Source of the DNA: CAZRHH01 sp964599885
GTDB lineage: Bacteria > Chloroflexota > Dehalococcoidia > DSTF01 > JACRBR01
Assembly (NCBI GenBank): GCA_964599885.1
Contig: CAZRHH010000070.1
Coordinates: 1 to 16,853, forward strand
Length of the DNA stretch: 16,853 nucleotides
Reading direction: 5' to 3'
Shown here: piece after piece, positions 13,773-16,853 of the stretch
Layout: the number at the start of each line of letters is the position of its first letter
How positions within the stretch are numbered: position 1 is the first letter of the stretch
Program-made: the position numbers and the translations under genes
The notes under the pieces: generated by a model
The model's database searches: none
What the model saw: only the letters and a program-made list of their open reading frames with translations
Told to the model about the DNA's origin: nothing

Positions 13773-13825
13773 CTCGACCGGAACCCAAACGAAATGTAGC
13801 TGCGTAGCTTTAGCTGCGCCTGTTC
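13773..13825 (+). repeat. 54-bp direct repeat, second copy (contains repeat B copy 4)
   Basis: 53 nt, identical to 13661-13714 apart from one A in the CCCAAAA run. The two copies bracket the ccsA relic. The 221-nt gap 13646-13866 is thus almost wholly repeat and relic, followed by the promoter of the CapA-like gene. Confidence 0.9.
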
Positions 13826-13854
13826 GTAACGCAAGTACGCGTGGCGCATGGGCG

Positions 13855-13860
13855 TATGAT
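13855..13860 (+). promoter_or_regulatory. -10 box adjoining the CapA-like gene start (leaderless)
   Basis: TATGAT, one base from the consensus TATAAT, is followed by six bases and the GTG at 13867. No -35 match is clear. The spacing places the transcript start at the start codon. Confidence 0.5.
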
Positions 13861-13866
13861 GGCGGC

Positions 13867-14958
13867 GTGAGAATCGCGTCAGCGTTCATCGTCGTGACCC
13901 TCATCGCCTTCGCGACGATCGCGAGCGCCTGCGACCGCGATCGGCGATCCACCTCCGCCTCCGATCTGCAATCTCCGACCTCCGACCTCCAATCTCCGGC
14001 TTCTGCGCTACCGACCCCCACCGCGACGCCCCCAACCACAACCCTCCTCTTTACAGGCGACGTGATCCCCGCGCGCTGCACATACGCGCGCCTCGCTGCA
14101 CTCAACGACTACACCGCGCCGTTCCACGCGCTGCGTGACGTGCTAACCGCCGCCGACATCACGATCGGCACGCTCGACTCGACGATCTCCAACGCCGCGC
14201 GCCCGATCGGCTGCACGCCGACGTTCAATCTCGCGTCGCCGGCAGCGGCGGGCGCCGGACTGGCGTACGCGGGATACGACGTGATGTCGCATGCGGCGAA
14301 TCACATCCGCGACTGCGGCGCGATCAACTGCGGCGACGACTCGCTGTTCGAGACGCTCTACTTCCTGCGCGGCTACGGCATCATGCCCGCCGGCAGCGGC
14401 GCCACGCTCGATGCGGCGCGCGCGCCGGCGATCATCGAGCGTAACGGCATGACGTTTGCGTTTCTGGCGTACGACGACATCGCGTCGTACTACCACGCGA
14501 CGGAAACGCAGCCCGGCTCGGCGCCGCTCGACGCACTGACGCTCGGCGAAGACATCGCGCACGCGGGCACAATCGCCGATGTCGTCATCGTGCTCCCTCA
14601 CTGGGGCGTCGAGTACGAAACGTCGCCGTCGCCACGCCAGCGCGAGATTGCCCGTATCGCGGCGGACGCGGGCGCGACGCTGATTGTCGGCAACCATCCG
14701 CACGTCGTGCAGGCGCACGAGCAACTTGGCGAAGCGTTCGTCGCCTACGCGCTCGGCAACTTCGTTTTCGATCAGGATTGGTCGCTCGCAACGCAGCAAG
14801 GCGCGATGCTCGAAGTAACGTTCACCGGCGACAAGCTAACGGCATGGCGCTACTTGCCGATCCACATCCACGATCAGTACCAGCCGCGGTTGGCTGAGCC
14901 GGGCGAAGCGGCAGCGATCATCGCACGGATTGAGGCTGCGAGCCGATCGCTGGAGTGA
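13867..14958 (+). CDS. CapA-family lipoprotein (metallophosphatase-like)
   Basis: A 363-residue CapA/PgsA-type protein with the calcineurin-like four-layer fold found in poly-gamma-glutamate synthesis proteins, probably anchored outside the membrane. The N-terminus VRIASAFIVVTLIAFATIAS followed by AC is a lipoprotein signal with Cys22 as the lipid site. Residues 23-59 are a Ser/Pro/Thr linker built from a duplicated SDLQSP unit. The catalytic-type motifs follow: LLFTGDVIP (60-68), a region equivalent to the NLE motif altered to TIGTLDSTISN, SHAANHIRDCG, ADVVIVLPHWGVEYETSPS, and LIVGNHPHVVQ with YALGNFVFDQ. CapA relatives usually show NHxxDyG; here it is NHIRDCG. GTG at 13867 is chosen because the lipoprotein signal starts there and TATGAT lies 6 nt upstream. 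No capB or capC is near, so poly-glutamate synthesis is not implied. Confidence 0.87.
   Translation: MRIASAFIVVTLIAFATIASACDRDRRSTSASDLQSPTSDLQSPASALPTPTATPPTTTLLFTGDVIPARCTYARLAALNDYTAPFHALRDVLTAADITIGTLDSTISNAARPIGCTPTFNLASPAAAGAGLAYAGYDVMSHAANHIRDCGAINCGDDSLFETLYFLRGYGIMPAGSGATLDAARAPAIIERNGMTFAFLAYDDIASYYHATETQPGSAPLDALTLGEDIAHAGTIADVVIVLPHWGVEYETSPSPRQREIARIAADAGATLIVGNHPHVVQAHEQLGEAFVAYALGNFVFDQDWSLATQQGAMLEVTFTGDKLTAWRYLPIHIHDQYQPRLAEPGEAAAIIARIEAASRSLE
13960..14001 (+). repeat. 21-bp tandem duplication inside the lipoprotein linker
   Basis: Two adjoining 21-nt units (13960-13980 and 13981-14001) agree at 17 positions and encode SDLQSPT and SDLQSPA. The DNA (ATCTCCGACCTCC type) resembles the CTCC/GACCTCC spacer repeats elsewhere in this window more than ordinary coding sequence. 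Confidence 0.7.
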
Positions 14959-14971
14959 TCTGTACGTAAAT

Positions 14972-15170
14972 CACGGTAGGGGCGAACCTACGTGTTCGCC
15001 CCGGTATCGCGAGCCGACCGCACCAGCATGATGGACCCACGTGTTCGCCCCGGTATCGCGCGTCGACAGCACCAAACGCTGCACAAACCACGTGTTCGCC
15101 CCGGTATGGCGAGCCGACCCTACCAACCCGGGCGGAACCCCGTGCGTTCGCCCGGTATCGCGAAAGGACG
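14972..15170 (+). repeat. Repeat A copy 2 followed by a degenerate ~50-bp tandem array
   Basis: The full 37-nt repeat A (14972-15008) is followed by further half-units that start with CGTGTTCGCC at 15040 and 15091 and a diverged CGTGCGTTCGCC at 15141, periods 49, 51 and 50 nt. Each unit continues CCGGTATCGCG, then about 20 nt of variable sequence. Only the first unit has both arms of the hairpin. The 353-nt gap 14959-15311 contains this array, the dnaE promoter and no gene. Confidence 0.8.
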
Positions 15171-15262
15171 GCAACGAAAGCAAAAACTCAGCGCCCCCGG
15201 CCCAACTGCCGCAAGCGACGCGACGGATATTTCGAATCGCCGCACCGCCGAACATAACCGCG

Positions 15263-15291
15263 TTCGCCCACACGATCGGGTCTGATAAAAT
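15263..15291 (+). promoter_or_regulatory. Extended -10 promoter for dnaE
   Basis: TAAAAT (15286-15291) is preceded by TG with one base between, an extended -10 element. A weak -35, TTCGCC (15263-15268), lies 17 nt upstream. The transcript would start near 15298, leaving a leader of about 14 nt before the ATG. Confidence 0.55.
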
Positions 15292-15311
15292 CACCGTCGG
15301 AACCCGAACAT

Positions 15312-16853
15312 ATGTTTACTCACCTTCACCTGCACACTGAGTTCAGCCTCCTCGATGGCCTCAGCCGCATCCCGGATGTGATGGATCGCGTGCGCGCGCT
15401 CGGCCAGGAGTCGGTCGCGATGACGGACCACGGCGCGCTGTACGGCGCCGTCGACTTCTACAAGGAAGCGAAGGCGCGCGGCATCAAGCCGATCATCGGC
15501 ATCGAGGCCTACATCGCGCCTGATTCGCGGCTCAAGAAGTCGGATTCGCGCTCGAACAACTACCATCACCTGACGCTCCTCGCGAAGAACGACGAAGGCT
15601 ACCGGAACCTGATCCAGCTCTCGACACGATCGCATCTCGAGGGTTTCTACTACAAGCCGCGGATGGACAAAGAGCTGCTCGCCGAATACGGCAAGGGCAT
15701 CATCGCGCTCAGCGGCTGCCCGTCCGGCGAGATGCACAAGCTGCTCGTCGAGGATCGCTACGACGAGGCGAAGCGGCTCGCCGGCTTCTTCGGCGACGTG
15801 TTCGATGACTTCTATCTCGAAGTGATGAAGCACGACGAGCCGGAGATCAACGCGCAGTGCGAGAAGGTGCTCGGCGGCCTGACGCGGCTGGGCGCCGAGA
15901 TGAAGATCCCGCTCGTCGCGACGAACGATTCGCACTACACCGTGCAGGACGACGCGTCGATCCACGACGTGCTGCTCTGCATCGGCACGAACAGCACCGT
16001 CGACGATCCGAAGCGTCAGCTGAAAATGCACGACACGTCGTACTACGTGAAGTCGGAAGCCGAGATGCTGGCGATGTTCCCGGAGCATCCGGAAGCGGTG
16101 ACGAACACGCAGCTCGTCGCCGATCAGTGTAATCTGGAGCTAGAGTTCGGCCGGCTGCACTTGCCGGAACCGGAGGTGCCGGCCGGGCGCACGTCGCACG
16201 AGCACCTGGCGCATCTCGCGCGCGAAGGCCTCAACCGCAAGTATCCGTTCGCCGCCGATGACGTTCGCGAGCGGCTGCAGTACGAGCTTGATGTCGTCGA
16301 GAAGACGGGGTTCACAAACTACTTCCTCGTCGTCCACGACATCGCCGAGTTCTGCAAGCGCGCGAACGTCATGCTCGGCGTGCGCGGTTCCGCTGCGGCG
16401 AGCATCATCCTCTACGCGCTCGACGTGACGTTCATCGACCCGATGGCGACGCGGCTGGTGTTCGAACGCTTCCTGCACGTCGACCGCAAAGAGCCGCCCG
16501 ATGTCGACATGGACATCCCCGACGATCGCCGCGACGAAGTGATCCGCTACGTCGCCGAGAAGTACGGCTACGACCGCGTCGCGCAAATCATCACCTTCGG
16601 GACGATGGGCGCGAAGGCGGCGATCCGCGACACCGGCCGCGCGCTCGGCATGGCGTACGGTGAAGTCGACCGCGTCGCACGGCTCGTGCCAAACGCGCTG
16701 CAGATGACGCTGACGAAGGCGCTCGAAGAAAGCTCCGAACTCGCGTCCGCGTACGAAGTTGATCCGCAAGTCAGCAAGCTCGTCGATACGGCGCGCCGGC
16801 TCGAGGGCGTCGCGCGGCACGCCAGCACGCACGCGGCCGGCGTCGTCATCTCG
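15312..16853 (+). CDS. dnaE: DNA polymerase III alpha subunit, N-terminal part (cut by window end)
   Basis: The replicative DNA polymerase catalytic subunit, C family, DnaE type. The 514 visible residues are under half of the usual 1100-1200. The PHP domain comes first: HLHLHTEFSLLDG (4-16), then VAMTDHGALYGAVDFYKEAK and GIKPIIGIEAYIAP, and LVATNDSHYT further on. The polymerase palm and thumb follow, with GFTNYFLVVHDIAEFCK, GVRGSAAAS and FERFLHVDRKEPPDVDMDIP; Asp397 and Asp399 in PDVDMD are two of the three catalytic aspartates. TFGTMGAKAAIRDTGRALG and the final HASTHAAGVVIS are also family hallmarks. The PHP histidines and aspartates look retained, so it may have intrinsic proofreading or metal-binding activity, but that is inference. 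The ATG at 15312 follows only a weak GGAA; translation begins at the expected PHP start. Single gene with its own promoter. Confidence 0.97.
   Translation, partial: MFTHLHLHTEFSLLDGLSRIPDVMDRVRALGQESVAMTDHGALYGAVDFYKEAKARGIKPIIGIEAYIAPDSRLKKSDSRSNNYHHLTLLAKNDEGYRNLIQLSTRSHLEGFYYKPRMDKELLAEYGKGIIALSGCPSGEMHKLLVEDRYDEAKRLAGFFGDVFDDFYLEVMKHDEPEINAQCEKVLGGLTRLGAEMKIPLVATNDSHYTVQDDASIHDVLLCIGTNSTVDDPKRQLKMHDTSYYVKSEAEMLAMFPEHPEAVTNTQLVADQCNLELEFGRLHLPEPEVPAGRTSHEHLAHLAREGLNRKYPFAADDVRERLQYELDVVEKTGFTNYFLVVHDIAEFCKRANVMLGVRGSAAASIILYALDVTFIDPMATRLVFERFLHVDRKEPPDVDMDIPDDRRDEVIRYVAEKYGYDRVAQIITFGTMGAKAAIRDTGRALGMAYGEVDRVARLVPNALQMTLTKALEESSELASAYEVDPQVSKLVDTARRLEGVARHASTHAAGVVIS

Noticed and set aside
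14972..15170. CRISPR-like array of about 50-nt period
   Set aside because: The units diverge from one another, the first is a hairpin element also found singly at 12278, spacing is uneven (49, 51, 50), and no cas genes are present.
1..16853. Defence system, prophage or integrative element
   Set aside because: No integrase, transposase, restriction, toxin-antitoxin, reverse transcriptase or Cas-like motif was seen in any frame that could be supported.

Overview
The window is GC-rich bacterial chromosome with densely packed, mostly single-gene transcription units on both strands. The mix of genes suggests an uncultured member of the Chloroflexota: a secreted Pro-Thr-rich (PTPTRT) protein, a PQQ-type dehydrogenase carrying thrombospondin type 3 and dockerin-like repeats, a DUF421/YetF membrane protein, System II cytochrome c assembly, and short palindromic repeats scattered between genes. 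That assignment is inference; there is no rRNA or other marker that settles it.

Layout. 1-709 (-): 5' part of an Amt ammonium transporter. 978-1511 (+): DUF421/YetF membrane protein. 1789-3330 (+): secreted putative glycoside hydrolase with a PT-rich tail, preceded by a hairpin-rich leader. 3395-5272 (-): secreted glucose/sorbosone dehydrogenase-like protein with calcium-binding repeats. 5482-5570 (+): an unusual tRNA-like gene. 5774-7087 (-): acetyl-CoA hydrolase/CoA-transferase family enzyme. 7274-8131 and 8128-8601 (+): overlapping alpha/beta hydrolase and hotdog thioesterase. 8810-10102 (-): GT4 glycosyltransferase. 10174-10536 (-): VOC/glyoxalase-fold protein. 10658-10942 (+) and 10971-11240 (-): two small proteins of probable dimeric alpha/beta barrel type. 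11387-12220 (+): PIG-L/LmbE deacetylase. 12470-13354 (+): CcsA/ResC-type cytochrome c assembly protein. 13445-13645 (+): small hypothetical protein. 13867-14958 (+): CapA-like lipoprotein. 15312 to the window end (+): DNA polymerase III alpha subunit.

Functional links are loose. The two convergent secreted proteins may both handle extracellular sugars. The CoA-transferase, hydrolase and thioesterase suggest acyl-CoA or acid metabolism. The rest are housekeeping or stand-alone genes.

The most unusual item is the tRNA-like gene. It has an 8-bp acceptor stem, a 4-bp T-stem, a long variable arm, encoded CCA, G discriminator and a UAG-like anticodon loop in a poorly paired stem. A perfect 12-nt inverted copy of the anticodon-loop sequence lies about 90 nt downstream. 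Other points are a ccsA 3'-end relic trapped between two near-identical 54-bp repeats, three families of dispersed palindromic repeats, and several genes whose -10 box sits only 6-7 nt before the start codon, which implies leaderless mRNAs. No CRISPR array, phage, transposase or recognisable defence system was seen.
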